NCBI GenBank assembly: GCA_003225075.1
Contig: QIAP01000052.1
Coordinates: 1 to 64,000, forward strand
DNA: 64,000 bases
Direction: 5' to 3'
Source: Acidobacteriota bacterium
Lineage (GTDB): Bacteria > Acidobacteriota > Terriglobia > Terriglobales > Acidobacteriaceae
The translations under genes were made by a program, and so were the position numbers. The first letter of the stretch is position 1. Each line of letters begins with the position of its first letter. Of this stretch, positions 8,336 through 16,623 are shown one piece after another. The notes under the pieces are model-generated. The model did no database searches, was not told the DNA's origin, and was given only the letters and a program-made list of their open reading frames with translations.

Positions 8336-9766
8336 CTAAAGCGGGGTGTCGCCTAAGACTTGCTTCGAGGCGGCGAGCACCTCCGGAACCACGGCGTCTA
8401 CGTCGGCCTCGGTCGTGCGGTGGTTCACGATGCAAGCCCGCAAGCAGAACTTTCCGTGCAGCACAGCATTGGAAAGATATACTCTGCCGCGCTCGACCAC
8501 GCGCCGCAGGATTGCCGCATTCAGTTCATTGAGTTTGTTGTCAGGCTGTTCGCCGGGTCCGCGATGGCGGAAGCACACCGCGCTCAGTTCAACTGGCGCC
8601 ATGGATTCCAGTTCCGGCTGTTTCCGGACAGCCTCCGCGAGTCGCTGGGCGTGACTAAGGTCTCTTTCAATGGCCGCGCGGAAAGCGGCGAAGCCGTGAT
8701 AGCGCAATGACAACCATAGCTTCAGTGCACGAAAGCGTCGTGAAAGTTCAAGTGATTCTTCGAAAAAAACGAAGCCTTCCAGGGGATCGCTGCTAAGCGA
8801 CTTGGCGTAGTCCCCAGTGTGAGCGAATGTTTTGCGGGCCGCACCGGCATCGCGAAATAACAGGCAGCCGCAATCCAAAGGCTGGTAGAGCCATTTGTGC
8901 GGATCAAGCGAGAGTGAGTCAGCGAGTTTTAGACCGGCAAACTTTTCTCGCGACGCCATTGCCGCTAAGGCTCCGTAAGCCCCGTCCACGTGGACCCACG
9001 CACCATGGGCGTGGGCAATTTGAGCGATATCCGCGAGGGGATCGATAGCGCCGGTGTTGACAGTCCCGGCAGACGCAACCACCGCGACCGGAATCTTCCC
9101 AGCCTTTCGGTCGCGCTGAAGGCTGCGTTCCAGCTCCGCAGGAATCATACGGAATGACCGATCAGTTGAAATGAGCCGCAGATTGTCTCTGCCAATTCCG
9201 AGCAGCGCGACCGCCTTTGGGATAGACATATGTATTTCTTCGGAGGCGTAGACCACACCTTGCGGCGTGCTGCGAAGCCCAAACTCGTTGGCGGGCAGCT
9301 TGACTTCGCGCGCCATGGCCAGGCCCATCAGGTTGGCGGCGGATCCTCCGCCAGTCAGGCTGCCGCTGGAGCCGTCGCATCCGATGGCTTGGGCAAGCCA
9401 TTGCACTACCGTTCGCTCGATGGTGACGGCGGCCGGGCCGGAACGCCAGGCGGTGACATTCTGGTTAAGCGCGCTGACCAACAGGTCGGCGATGGCGCTC
9501 ACAGACTCGCCCGAGCCGAGTACGTATCCGAAGAAACGGCCATTCTGATTGCGGGAGTGACTTACAAGATCCCTCAAATTAGCGAAGGCGTCTTCACCAA
9601 GACCGTCCTCGGGCAAGTCCGTGCGGAAAAGCTTTTCAGTCGCCGCGCCATTAGAGCGGGGCGCAATTGGATAGGAGTCAAGCTTCTCGAAATAGTCCGA
9701 GGCAAATTGTGCAACTTGTTGCACTAGACGGCGGTACTGTTGCGGGGAAATTTCGATGGAGTTCAT
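8336..9766 (-). CDS. PLP-dependent decarboxylase (group II, aromatic-amino-acid type)
   Basis: This is a pyridoxal-phosphate enzyme of the glutamate/aromatic-L-amino-acid decarboxylase family, 476 residues. The PLP-lysine motif is SLDPHKWLYQPLDCG, preceded by WVHVDGAYGALAAM with the PLP-nitrogen Asp. GSLTGGGSAANLMGL is the phosphate-binding block near residue 135. The family removes CO2 from aromatic or related amino acids to yield amines. The exact substrate cannot be read from the sequence. It is cytosolic with no signal peptide. The start at ATG 9766 is preceded by a long spacer to the divergent GAF/TonB gene. Confidence 0.85.
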   Translation of the reverse strand: MNSIEISPQQYRRLVQQVAQFASDYFEKLDSYPIAPRSNGAATEKLFRTDLPEDGLGEDAFANLRDLVSHSRNQNGRFFGYVLGSGESVSAIADLLVSALNQNVTAWRSGPAAVTIERTVVQWLAQAIGCDGSSGSLTGGGSAANLMGLAMAREVKLPANEFGLRSTPQGVVYASEEIHMSIPKAVALLGIGRDNLRLISTDRSFRMIPAELERSLQRDRKAGKIPVAVVASAGTVNTGAIDPLADIAQIAHAHGAWVHVDGAYGALAAMASREKFAGLKLADSLSLDPHKWLYQPLDCGCLLFRDAGAARKTFAHTGDYAKSLSSDPLEGFVFFEESLELSRRFRALKLWLSLRYHGFAAFRAAIERDLSHAQRLAEAVRKQPELESMAPVELSAVCFRHRGPGEQPDNKLNELNAAILRRVVERGRVYLSNAVLHGKFCLRACIVNHRTTEADVDAVVPEVLAASKQVLGDTPL

Positions 9767-9967
9767 CGTGAGGCGATTTTACATGCACTCATTAGCAGCA
9801 CGCAGCCTGGGCTGAGGCCAGCGCCGGACGCCCGTTTCAGTGAATATGGCGTTGACAACCCGCCTTATTTGAAGGAAACTCGGCCAATGGCACGTTTTTT
9901 CCAGCCGACGTTTTTCGACTCTGGCCATATCGTGAGTCATTAGAAGTCGCTTTTAGGAGTCGTCAAA

Positions 9968-11509
9968 ATGGCGGATCGGGTTATCCCCCTGTCTTCATCC
10001 CCTTTGCCAGCCGATTTGGACTCATCGGCGCTGTTGCCACGACGGAAACCTGACTTGCCTGAATCAATCCCCTTAAGTCAGAACGGCGAACGCTTGAGCG
10101 CGGGAGACCGCGCCGTTGGCAAACAGGATCCCAAACAAGTCATTAGTGGATTGCGTAGCCTGGTTGCGCACGGCAACCTGGACTTGGACGCACTGTTGCA
10201 GAGGATCGCAGACACCGCAAGAGCCCTGACCGGCGCCACTGGAGCAGCCATCGCAATTCGCCGCGACCGCCTGGTGATTTGTCAGGCGAGAGCTGGTGAG
10301 ACGGCTCCGGATCTCGGCACAAAGCTGGATGTGGATTCTGGAATCTCGGGAGAATGCCTGCGCACCGGGCGCTCTCTGCGCTGCGATGATACGAGCAAGG
10401 ATTTAAGGGTGGATGCCGAAGTTTGCGCGCGGCTCGGTTTACGTTCGCTGGCGGCGGCTCCCATAGGGGAAAAACGCGGCATAGCGGGAATCATTGAAGT
10501 GTTCTCGTCCCGCCCGTATTCGTTTCCCGATCGTCACTTGCAATTGTTGGAACAGTTGGCACAACTGATCGCGGCCGCTCGCGCGCGCGCTAGTGAACCC
10601 GAGAAACCGACTGCAGCCTCTGAATTGCCAACCCCGTCTTCTGTGAGGGCAGCATTAGCCTCTCGTTTTGCCTCGCGGGCTAGCGTGTTGGGAAACTATG
10701 CGCGGGGAGTATTGATCCGCAGCATCAGCACCCGTCGCCGGCAGATTACGGTGGCCGGTATCGCGACTATTTTCTTGCTTTCCGCTTTGGTTTGGGTCTT
10801 TTGGAACGGCCATTCCAGAGTGACGACCCTGGCGACGAGCACCGCAGAAGCCGCCGCCAGGAATTCAGAATCTCTGGCGCCGGATGCGGAGACGGCGCTG
10901 GTCTGGAACGGCAGCGTAGCTAAAAATCAGGTAGGGACGCGTGCCAAACCAAGTGCGGGACTGACGGTTGGATCGGCAGCGAAGAACCGGCGGAAGGACT
11001 TCGCCGAGGACATGGTTGTACGCCCGGAACAGCCGGCTGGTGATTCTGCCGAAGTTTCGTCGAGCACGATAACTTCTGCGGAAACTTCGCAGTCAACTTT
11101 GCCGGGACCGCCAGAGGCCCAGGTCCGTGACAACCCGCCCCTTTTGTCCGGCACTGACAGTTCGCCAGAACGCACGACTACTCTGGCTAGCATGCTTTCC
11201 GCGCCAGCACTCTTGCCGCAACCTATGACGCGAGTGTCACAGGGTCTTTCAGCAGGTGTGGTCGAACATCGGGTGAAACCGACTTATCCGAGTCAAGCCC
11301 TCACCATGAGATTGCAAGGTCCGGTTGTCTTGCGGGCGATGATTGCGGAAGATGGAAGCGTACACGACTTAAAGGTGGTTAGCGGGCAACCAGTCCTCGC
11401 TCGCGCAGCCCTGGATGCGGTTCGGCAGTGGCGATATCGTCCTTACCGTTTGGATGGGACACCGGTTCGCATGCAAACTGAAATTACGGTTGATTTCAAA
11501 TTGCCCTAG
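9968..11509 (+). CDS. GAF-TM-TonB C-terminal fusion protein
   Basis: The 513-residue protein has three parts. Residues of about 55-205 form a GAF sensor domain (LDALLQRIADTARALTGATGAA, then SGISGECLRTGRSL). A single membrane helix lies at about 265-280 (ITVAGIATIFLLSALVWVFW) after an arginine-rich cytosolic stretch. A low-complexity Ala/Ser/Pro linker follows. The C-terminal 90 residues are a TonB energy-transducer domain (VKPTYPSQALTMRLQGPVVL, ending in VRQWRYRPY). The topology predicts a cytosolic GAF and a periplasmic TonB domain. The ribosome site is AGGAG just before ATG 9968. No ExbB/ExbD genes are adjacent. The role is unknown; coupling a cytoplasmic signal to envelope function is inference. 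Confidence 0.85.
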   Translation: MADRVIPLSSSPLPADLDSSALLPRRKPDLPESIPLSQNGERLSAGDRAVGKQDPKQVISGLRSLVAHGNLDLDALLQRIADTARALTGATGAAIAIRRDRLVICQARAGETAPDLGTKLDVDSGISGECLRTGRSLRCDDTSKDLRVDAEVCARLGLRSLAAAPIGEKRGIAGIIEVFSSRPYSFPDRHLQLLEQLAQLIAAARARASEPEKPTAASELPTPSSVRAALASRFASRASVLGNYARGVLIRSISTRRRQITVAGIATIFLLSALVWVFWNGHSRVTTLATSTAEAAARNSESLAPDAETALVWNGSVAKNQVGTRAKPSAGLTVGSAAKNRRKDFAEDMVVRPEQPAGDSAEVSSSTITSAETSQSTLPGPPEAQVRDNPPLLSGTDSSPERTTTLASMLSAPALLPQPMTRVSQGLSAGVVEHRVKPTYPSQALTMRLQGPVVLRAMIAEDGSVHDLKVVSGQPVLARAALDAVRQWRYRPYRLDGTPVRMQTEITVDFKLP

Positions 11510-11528
11510 CCGGGTAGTGAGGAAGTAA

Positions 11529-12122
11529 TCAGACAGCAGTATCAGGAGACTTTGGGGTCGAGTCGTTTGACGAGAGGTTCAGTGCCCGCCTCACGGTGCC
11601 ACGTTCCTTCTGAATCTTGTCCTGCAACAACGTAATCGCGTAGATCAACTGTTCCGGCCGGGGAGGACATCCCGGCACGTAAACATCCACCGGGATGACC
11701 TGGTTGACGCTCTGCACCAACGCATAATTATTGAAAACGCCGCCTGAGGTGGCACACGCGCCCATGGAGATCACCCACTTCGGCTCCGGCATCTGTTCCC
11801 AAAGCTGCCGAATCACCGGAGCCATCTTATTGGAGACGCGGCCGGCAATGATGATGAGGTCCGACTGCCGCGGCGAGGGACGGAACACCTCTGCGCCGAA
11901 ACGCGCAATATCGAAGCGCGAAGCCCCCATGGACATCATCTCGATGGCGCAGCAGGCCAAGCCAAAGGTCAAGGGCCAAATGGAGTTCTTGCGCATCCAG
12001 TTGACGGCGCTGTCCAGAGTGGTAAGCACAACTCCTTCAGGCGCGGGATTGCCAAAAGTAAGTTCCTTGACCTCTCTGCGACCGTGCTCGACCACAACGT
12101 AATTGCCGAAACTACGACTCAT
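11529..12122 (-). CDS. nuoB: NADH-quinone oxidoreductase subunit B (orphan)
   Basis: This is the complex I subunit that carries the terminal iron-sulfur cluster N2, which passes electrons to quinone. The four cluster cysteines are present: Cys57 and Cys58 in [11 protein letters not shown], Cys123 in MGACATSGG, and Cys152 in [10 protein letters not shown]. The 197 residues include a C-terminal extension of about 25 beyond the core. The gene stands alone with no other nuo genes nearby, whereas nuoB normally sits in a nuoA-N operon. It may be part of a dispersed complex I or a second partial set. It converges on the GAF/TonB gene with a 19-base gap. Confidence 0.93.
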   Translation of the reverse strand: MSRSFGNYVVVEHGRREVKELTFGNPAPEGVVLTTLDSAVNWMRKNSIWPLTFGLACCAIEMMSMGASRFDIARFGAEVFRPSPRQSDLIIIAGRVSNKMAPVIRQLWEQMPEPKWVISMGACATSGGVFNNYALVQSVNQVIPVDVYVPGCPPRPEQLIYAITLLQDKIQKERGTVRRALNLSSNDSTPKSPDTAV

Positions 12123-12217
12123 ATTTATCTATTCTAAACCACAAAGACTCAGCGCCAGAAGCAGGAGCAGGCAAAACGTTATGCCAGCCGATAGCTTTTT
12201 TATCTGAAACCAGAACT

Positions 12218-13249
12218 TCACGGATTCATCACGATTTTGCCGAACATCTGACTTTTCTCCATGTGTTCGTGGACCGCGCGCGCTTCCCTCAGTGAGAAGA
12301 TGCGATCTACGATCGGCTTCAGCGTGCCGCTAAACACGTGCCTTAGCACTTGGTAGAGTTCTCCCATAGTACCCATATACGAGCCCAGCAGGCTCAACTG
12401 ACGGGAATAGACGAAGCGCAGGTCGATGGCAACATTTGGCCCCGTAGTGGCCCCACACGTCACCAGCGTGCCACCCGGTTTCAGTGACTTCACACTCTCG
12501 TCCCAGGTCGCCGGTCCAACGTGCTCGATCACGATATCCACGCCTTCCCTATTCGTGATTTTCTTCACTTCATCGGAAATTTTCTGCTGATAATGGTTGA
12601 TGACATGGTCTGCGCCTAGTTCGCGGGCCTTTTGTTCCTTGTGCTCATTGCCGGCAGTGGCAATTACCCTTGCATTGAAGAGCTTAGCAATCTGGATGGC
12701 GGCGATGCCCACGCCGGAATTCGCACCCAGCACCAGAACGGTATGTCCAGGTCGTACCGCGGCACGGCCGGTCAGCATATGAAAGGCAGTGAGGAAGACC
12801 AGCGGCACGCTGGCAGCTTCGTTGAAGCCAAGAGTGTCGGGAATCGGAATCACGTTCACCGCGGGAACAGCCATCAATTCGCAATTGCCGCCATCGACAC
12901 CGTTGCCCAGCACAGTGAACTCGCGACACTGGTTCTGGCGGCCCGCAGTGCACTGGGGGCAGTGATTACAGAAATGCATGGGCGCAAGCAACACCCGCTC
13001 ATTAGGCTGAAGCCCGGTGACGTACTCGCCGACCTCGACTATTTCTCCGCTGATATCGCTCCCCAGAATGTGCGGCAGCTTTACACCGGGTAACCCCTTG
13101 CGCACCCAGAGGTCGAGGTGGTTCATGGCGCAGGCTCTGACTCTGATCAACACCTGGTCTTTACGTGGCTTTGGGTCGGGGACATCTTCGCAGCGCAGAA
13201 CTTCCGGCCCACCAAATTCGTGAATGCGGACGGCTTTCATGAGCGGCAA
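12218..13249 (-). CDS. Zinc-binding alcohol dehydrogenase/quinone oxidoreductase
   Basis: This medium-chain dehydrogenase/reductase has 343 residues. It has the N-terminal GroES-like domain (GSDISGEIVEVGEYV), the four structural-zinc cysteines in CNHCPQCTAGRQNQC (C-x2-C-x2-C-x7-C), and a Rossmann nucleotide loop (VLVLGANSGVGIAAIQIAK). The catalytic-zinc region reads CAMNHLDLW with GSD rather than GHE, so it departs from classical alcohol dehydrogenases and sits nearer the quinone-reductase branch. The substrate is unknown. Start codons at 13249 and three codons later are both plausible. It lies about 95 bases upstream of nuoB on the same strand. Confidence 0.85.
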   Translation of the reverse strand: MPLMKAVRIHEFGGPEVLRCEDVPDPKPRKDQVLIRVRACAMNHLDLWVRKGLPGVKLPHILGSDISGEIVEVGEYVTGLQPNERVLLAPMHFCNHCPQCTAGRQNQCREFTVLGNGVDGGNCELMAVPAVNVIPIPDTLGFNEAASVPLVFLTAFHMLTGRAAVRPGHTVLVLGANSGVGIAAIQIAKLFNARVIATAGNEHKEQKARELGADHVINHYQQKISDEVKKITNREGVDIVIEHVGPATWDESVKSLKPGGTLVTCGATTGPNVAIDLRFVYSRQLSLLGSYMGTMGELYQVLRHVFSGTLKPIVDRIFSLREARAVHEHMEKSQMFGKIVMNP

Positions 13250-13310
13250 CTCTCCGATTGAATCGTGCGAATAGTCCGAAACTCATTAAACTAGCACAGC
13301 GTCAACAGAA

Positions 13311-13347
13311 AAGGCCGAACCAGGTTCGGCAAACCCGGCTCGGCCTT
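13311..13347 (-). terminator. Rho-independent terminator
   Basis: On the minus strand AAGGCCGA (13347-13340) can pair with TCGGCCTT (13318-13311), with further short complementarity in the loop. It is followed by a T-rich tract, TTTTCTGTT. It lies 24 bases after the stop of the minus-strand DUF4242-like gene and before the dehydrogenase gene, so it probably ends the former transcript. Confidence 0.65.
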
Positions 13348-13371
13348 CGATGCACGAGATATTTTCGGTTC

Positions 13372-13638
13372 TTACTTGGGCGTCAGATCCATCGCCTCTA
13401 CAATGCGCTTGAACGGTATCTTGGCGGTTTCGTTGAGTTCTTTGACGACCTCCGGATTCGACGCTTCAAAGAAGCACATGCAGTGAGCTTCTTCGGGGAC
13501 AAACGCGCTACGGATGTAACGCACTTTCTTTCCCTGAGCGGTCATTTTCTGGCTGAGCTCGATTGCGGCCTTTTGAGCCGCGGCAAGCTGCTCCATTTTG
13601 ATTCCGGGCAGGTCGCGATCAACCATGTAAACGGGCAC
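13372..13638 (-). CDS. DUF4242 family small protein
   Basis: The 88-residue protein matches the DUF4242 pattern: a small alpha-beta ferredoxin-like fold starting PVYMVDRDLPG and continuing VRYIRSAFVPEEAHCMCFFEA, then VKELNETAKIPF. No enzymatic role is established for this family. The cysteine pair CMC and the histidine in EEAHCMC are visible, but whether metal is bound is unknown. A clear ribosome site (AGGAGG) precedes the ATG. A hairpin terminator follows at 13311-13347, so it is probably transcribed alone. Confidence 0.8.
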   Translation of the reverse strand: MPVYMVDRDLPGIKMEQLAAAQKAAIELSQKMTAQGKKVRYIRSAFVPEEAHCMCFFEASNPEVVKELNETAKIPFKRIVEAMDLTPK

Positions 13639-13754
13639 TGCACACCTCCTGGTCCTTGTTGGCCCTAAAAAAGCCTAGTCCTGCGAGGAATGGATTGCAA
13701 TAGAGGCACGATAGGTTTGACTTGCGTTCCGCAAACCCCAATAATCAGGCTGTG

Positions 13755-14639
13755 ATGGACATCTACGAGGAAATCGTCAAATTGCGGCACGAGGGCCGCC
13801 GTGGCGCGGTTGCCACTATCGTGAACGTGCGCGGGTCGATTCCGTCTTTTGAGACTGCCAAAATGCTGGTGCGCGATGACGGGTCCATTGTGGGGACGAT
13901 CGGAGGCGGCTGTGTCGAGGCCGAAGTGTGGCAAGCGGCGCGCGAGGTGATGGAGTCGGAGAAACCGCGCACCGTTACTTTCAATCTAAATCAGAATCCC
14001 AAGTACGATACCGGGCTGGTGTGCGGTGGCACGCTCGACATTTTTATTGAGCCGGTTCTTCCTCCAGCGTTGCTTTATATATTCGGCGCAGGTCACGTAT
14101 CAGTAAACCTTTATCAAGTCGCGAAACACGCTGGCTTTGATGTGACTGTAGTGGACGATCGCGACGCGTACGCCAATCGCGAGCGCTTCCCTGAGGCGCG
14201 CGATGTAATCGCCGAAGATTTCGATGTGGCGACGAGCCGCCTGGCGCCCAACGAATCCTCCTATATCGTGATTGTTACTCGCGGACATCGTGACGATATG
14301 CGTGTGTTGCGTTGGGCGGTGCAAACTCAGGCCCGCTACATCGGCATGATTGGGTCCAAACGAAAGACCATCGCCATTTTTAAAGAATTGCAAAACGAAG
14401 GCCTCCCGGCGCAGTTGTTCGAGCGGGTGCATGCACCCGTCGGTCTGGACATCGGGGGCGTCACTCCGGAAGAAATCGCGGTCGCCATCACCGCCGAACT
14501 GATCGCCATCCGACGCCACGCGGAGCGCGCTCTGCCGCATATGAGCTGGTTCCATTCGCACAAGCTGCAAGCGGCTACGGCTGACACCGAAGACGTGACT
14601 CTCCAAACTTTGGACGATGATGCTGAAGAGGAGCTTTAA
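13755..14639 (+). CDS. XdhC/CoxI family protein
   Basis: XdhC-family proteins bind molybdenum cofactor and help insert its sulfurated form into xanthine dehydrogenase-type enzymes. The N-terminal XdhC domain reads VRGSIPSFETAKMLVRDDG, VGTIGGGCVEAEV. The C-terminal Rossmann domain (about 105-270) has YIFGAGHVSVNLYQVAK and VTRGHRDDMRVLRWAV, and YIGMIGSKRKT. I use ATG 13755, which directly precedes the conserved MDIYEEIVKL; an upstream start at 13722 is possible. A MobA-like transferase and a HAD phosphatase follow on the same strand. No molybdenum hydroxylase subunit lies in the window. Confidence 0.88.
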   Translation: MDIYEEIVKLRHEGRRGAVATIVNVRGSIPSFETAKMLVRDDGSIVGTIGGGCVEAEVWQAAREVMESEKPRTVTFNLNQNPKYDTGLVCGGTLDIFIEPVLPPALLYIFGAGHVSVNLYQVAKHAGFDVTVVDDRDAYANRERFPEARDVIAEDFDVATSRLAPNESSYIVIVTRGHRDDMRVLRWAVQTQARYIGMIGSKRKTIAIFKELQNEGLPAQLFERVHAPVGLDIGGVTPEEIAVAITAELIAIRRHAERALPHMSWFHSHKLQAATADTEDVTLQTLDDDAEEEL

Positions 14640-14748
14640 TCACAGGGTTGTAATTATCTCTCGCAAAAATACGTTCTATTCGTTTGACAGCCCTCGATCC
14701 TGACAATCCTCAATCGCAAATCGACAATCTTTCTGTTATGTTCCCCCA

Positions 14749-15399
14749 GTGAGCCGGACGCCAAGTTTGTGCGGAATTATCCTGTCGGCGGGGGAGTCGA
14801 CCCGTATGGGAACAGACAAGGCGCTGCTTCCCTGGCCTCCGGATAATTCCGGGCAGCCATCATTTGGACAAACGTTTCTTTCCGCCACCGTCCGCGTGCT
14901 GTCAATGTATACGCAGATGGTTATCGTCGTAGTGGGAAAGAATGAAGGCGCGGTCGCGCCAGTGGTGTATGCGTCAGGCGGGTCTTTGGTGCAGAATCCC
15001 GATCCCGGTCGCGGCCAGTTCAGTTCTCTGCAGGTCGGCTTGCGAGAAGTGTTGAAGCGTGGCCGCGACGGAGCAATGGTCACTCTGGTAGACAGGCCTC
15101 CCGCGAAACCAGCTACTCTGCAACACCTCTGCGATGCCTTCGGAGTCGCCGCTGAAGCCGGAAAATGGGCGGTGGTCCCTGAATATGGCGGGAAGCACGG
15201 GCATCCTATCCTGGTGGGACGCGAGATGATCGAAGAATTTCTGCGGGCGCCGGCGGCAGCGACGGCACGCGAGATTGAGCACAAGAATCAGAAACACATC
15301 GAATACGTGCCCGTAGACGACCCATTCGTTGTGATGAATGTGGATACCCCACAGGATTACGCTAACCTATCCGCCGGGGTGCTCCCGTCAGCTAAGTGA
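14749..15399 (+). CDS. MobA-like NTP transferase (MocA/CoxC type)
   Basis: This is a nucleotidyltransferase of the MobA superfamily, 216 residues. The N-terminal pyrophosphorylase signature reads GIILSAGESTRMGTDKALLPW and a metal-site segment reads VTLVDRPPAKPATLQ. A substrate loop follows at PEYGGKHGHPILVG. Such enzymes transfer CMP or GMP to molybdopterin. Next to XdhC the MocA (molybdenum cofactor cytidylyltransferase) role is the best guess. The motif LVDRPP replaces the usual DQP, a small departure. The start is GTG 14749. The next gene overlaps it by four bases (GTGA). Confidence 0.8.
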   Translation: MSRTPSLCGIILSAGESTRMGTDKALLPWPPDNSGQPSFGQTFLSATVRVLSMYTQMVIVVVGKNEGAVAPVVYASGGSLVQNPDPGRGQFSSLQVGLREVLKRGRDGAMVTLVDRPPAKPATLQHLCDAFGVAAEAGKWAVVPEYGGKHGHPILVGREMIEEFLRAPAAATAREIEHKNQKHIEYVPVDDPFVVMNVDTPQDYANLSAGVLPSAK

Positions 15400-16139
15400 T
15401 CTCTTCAGAAATGAACTCAACAAGAATCGCAGAACCGTTCAGCGCCAAAGCTCGAGAATTCGTTCACGCGGTGCTTTCACTTAAGCCCCAAGTCGCTACG
15501 TTTGACTGCGACGGCACCCTATGGGCCGGCGATGCCGGCGAAGGCTTTTTTGACTGGGAACTGGGCCAGGGTTTTCTATCTGCGGAGATCCTGCAATGGG
15601 CGCGCCCGCGCTACACCGAGTACAAGGCCGGTAAAGTAAGCGAAGAAGACATGTGCGGCGAGATGGTCACCATGCATCGTGGCTTGGGCGAGGAAGAAGT
15701 GCAGAGGGCCGCGCAGCGCTATTTCGACGAGCATATTTTGTCTCAGATCTTTCCCGAGATGCGGGACCTGGTGCGCAGATTACAAGAGCAAGGATCCGAC
15801 GTTTGGGCGGTTTCTTCTACTAGCGAATGGGTGATCCGGGCGGCTATGCGACATTTCGGAATTGCCAACGAAAAGATTCTCGCCGCAGCCGTCGAAATCA
15901 CGGGTGGAAGGATCACCGACCGACTGATTCGTATTCCCAGCGGTGAAGGCAAGCCGCGGGCGATCGGTATCGCGGTCGGTCGCAATCCCGACGCGGCTTT
16001 TGGCAATTCCCGCTGGGATACTGAAATGCTGAGGATCGCGCGCCACCCATTCGCGGTGAATCCGAATGCGGACCTGGAAAGAATCGCGCGGGAGCAAGCC
16101 TGGACGATCTTCTTTCCCGATTCAGTGCGGCATCTTTAA
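15396..16139 (+). CDS. HAD-family phosphatase (SerB-like)
   Basis: This haloacid-dehalogenase-fold phosphohydrolase has about 247 residues. Motif I is FDCDGTLWAGD, motif II is VSSTSEWVIRAA, and motif III/IV is FGNSRWDTEML, where the Asp/Asn pair usual in GDS.xD is altered to GNSRWD. The cap domain is helical (residues about 45-125). It resembles phosphoserine phosphatase-like enzymes; the real substrate is unknown. GTG 15396 overlaps the MobA-like stop codon and suggests translational coupling; ATG 15411 is an alternative. A hairpin with a T-run follows the stop codon. Confidence 0.82.
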   Translation: MISSEMNSTRIAEPFSAKAREFVHAVLSLKPQVATFDCDGTLWAGDAGEGFFDWELGQGFLSAEILQWARPRYTEYKAGKVSEEDMCGEMVTMHRGLGEEEVQRAAQRYFDEHILSQIFPEMRDLVRRLQEQGSDVWAVSSTSEWVIRAAMRHFGIANEKILAAAVEITGGRITDRLIRIPSGEGKPRAIGIAVGRNPDAAFGNSRWDTEMLRIARHPFAVNPNADLERIAREQAWTIFFPDSVRHL

Positions 16140-16142
16140 CAG

Positions 16143-16187
16143 TTGTGCCCTCCCGGTTCGAACCACGCGGCACAAGGCAACTTTTTT
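16143..16187 (+). terminator. Possible terminator after HAD gene
   Basis: TTGTGCC (16143-16149) pairs with GGCACAA (16169-16175). The loop contains a second palindrome, GGTTCGAACC, and a six-T run is at 16182-16187. The T-run lies six bases beyond the stem, so the structure is not ideal. It sits between convergent genes. Confidence 0.4.
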
Positions 16188-16539
16188 ATAGCTTCTTCAG
16201 CACAGCCTTCAGCGCATCCATCGCCAGATGGCTGGCGTGCGCAGACGCTTCCGGCAGGCCGCCTATCTTGTCAATCAACTCTTGCCGCCGAATTTGCTTC
16301 GCTTCTTGAATCGTTCTTCCCTGCACCAACTCTGTTATTTGTGAGCTGCAGGCCATAGCTGGAACGCATCCCTTGGCCAGAAAGCGAATTTCGCTGATGC
16401 GGTTAGCGGTGACTTTAAGCGTCAGCTTCAGGATGTCACCGCAGGCGGGATTTTCGATCTGAACTGATGCGTCGGGATCCGCGATCTCGCCTGCGTTGCG
16501 CGGATGCTCGAAGTGGTCGAGGAGCTGGGGCGAATACAT
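16186..16539 (-). CDS. IscU/NifU-like Fe-S scaffold, third Cys missing
   Basis: This is an iron-sulfur cluster assembly scaffold of the IscU/NifU N-terminal family, about 117 residues. MYSPQLLDHFEHPRN is the family opening and fixes the start at ATG 16539. ENPACGDILKL holds the first conserved Cys and LAKGCVPAMACSSQITELV the second. The third canonical Cys, in the usual HCS segment before the last helix, is replaced: it reads SAHASHLAMDALKAV. The protein may act as a carrier or an IscU-like regulator; no IscS, SufS or other partner lies nearby. It is divergent from the cobalamin-binding gene. Confidence 0.82.
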   Translation of the reverse strand: MYSPQLLDHFEHPRNAGEIADPDASVQIENPACGDILKLTLKVTANRISEIRFLAKGCVPAMACSSQITELVQGRTIQEAKQIRRQELIDKIGGLPEASAHASHLAMDALKAVLKKL

Positions 16540-16623
16540 GGGAAAAGATTGTAACGTGGGCAGAGTCATCGCGGAGCGCCGAGAACCTAATGAGAACTCA
16601 AATCCTTGTACCATTAGAACTCA

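Noticed and set aside
16141-16187. GGTTCGAACC looked like a tRNA T-loop
   Set aside because: The flanking bases do not form a T-arm stem or acceptor stem on either strand, and no anticodon arm lies upstream. It is better read as part of a terminator-like structure.
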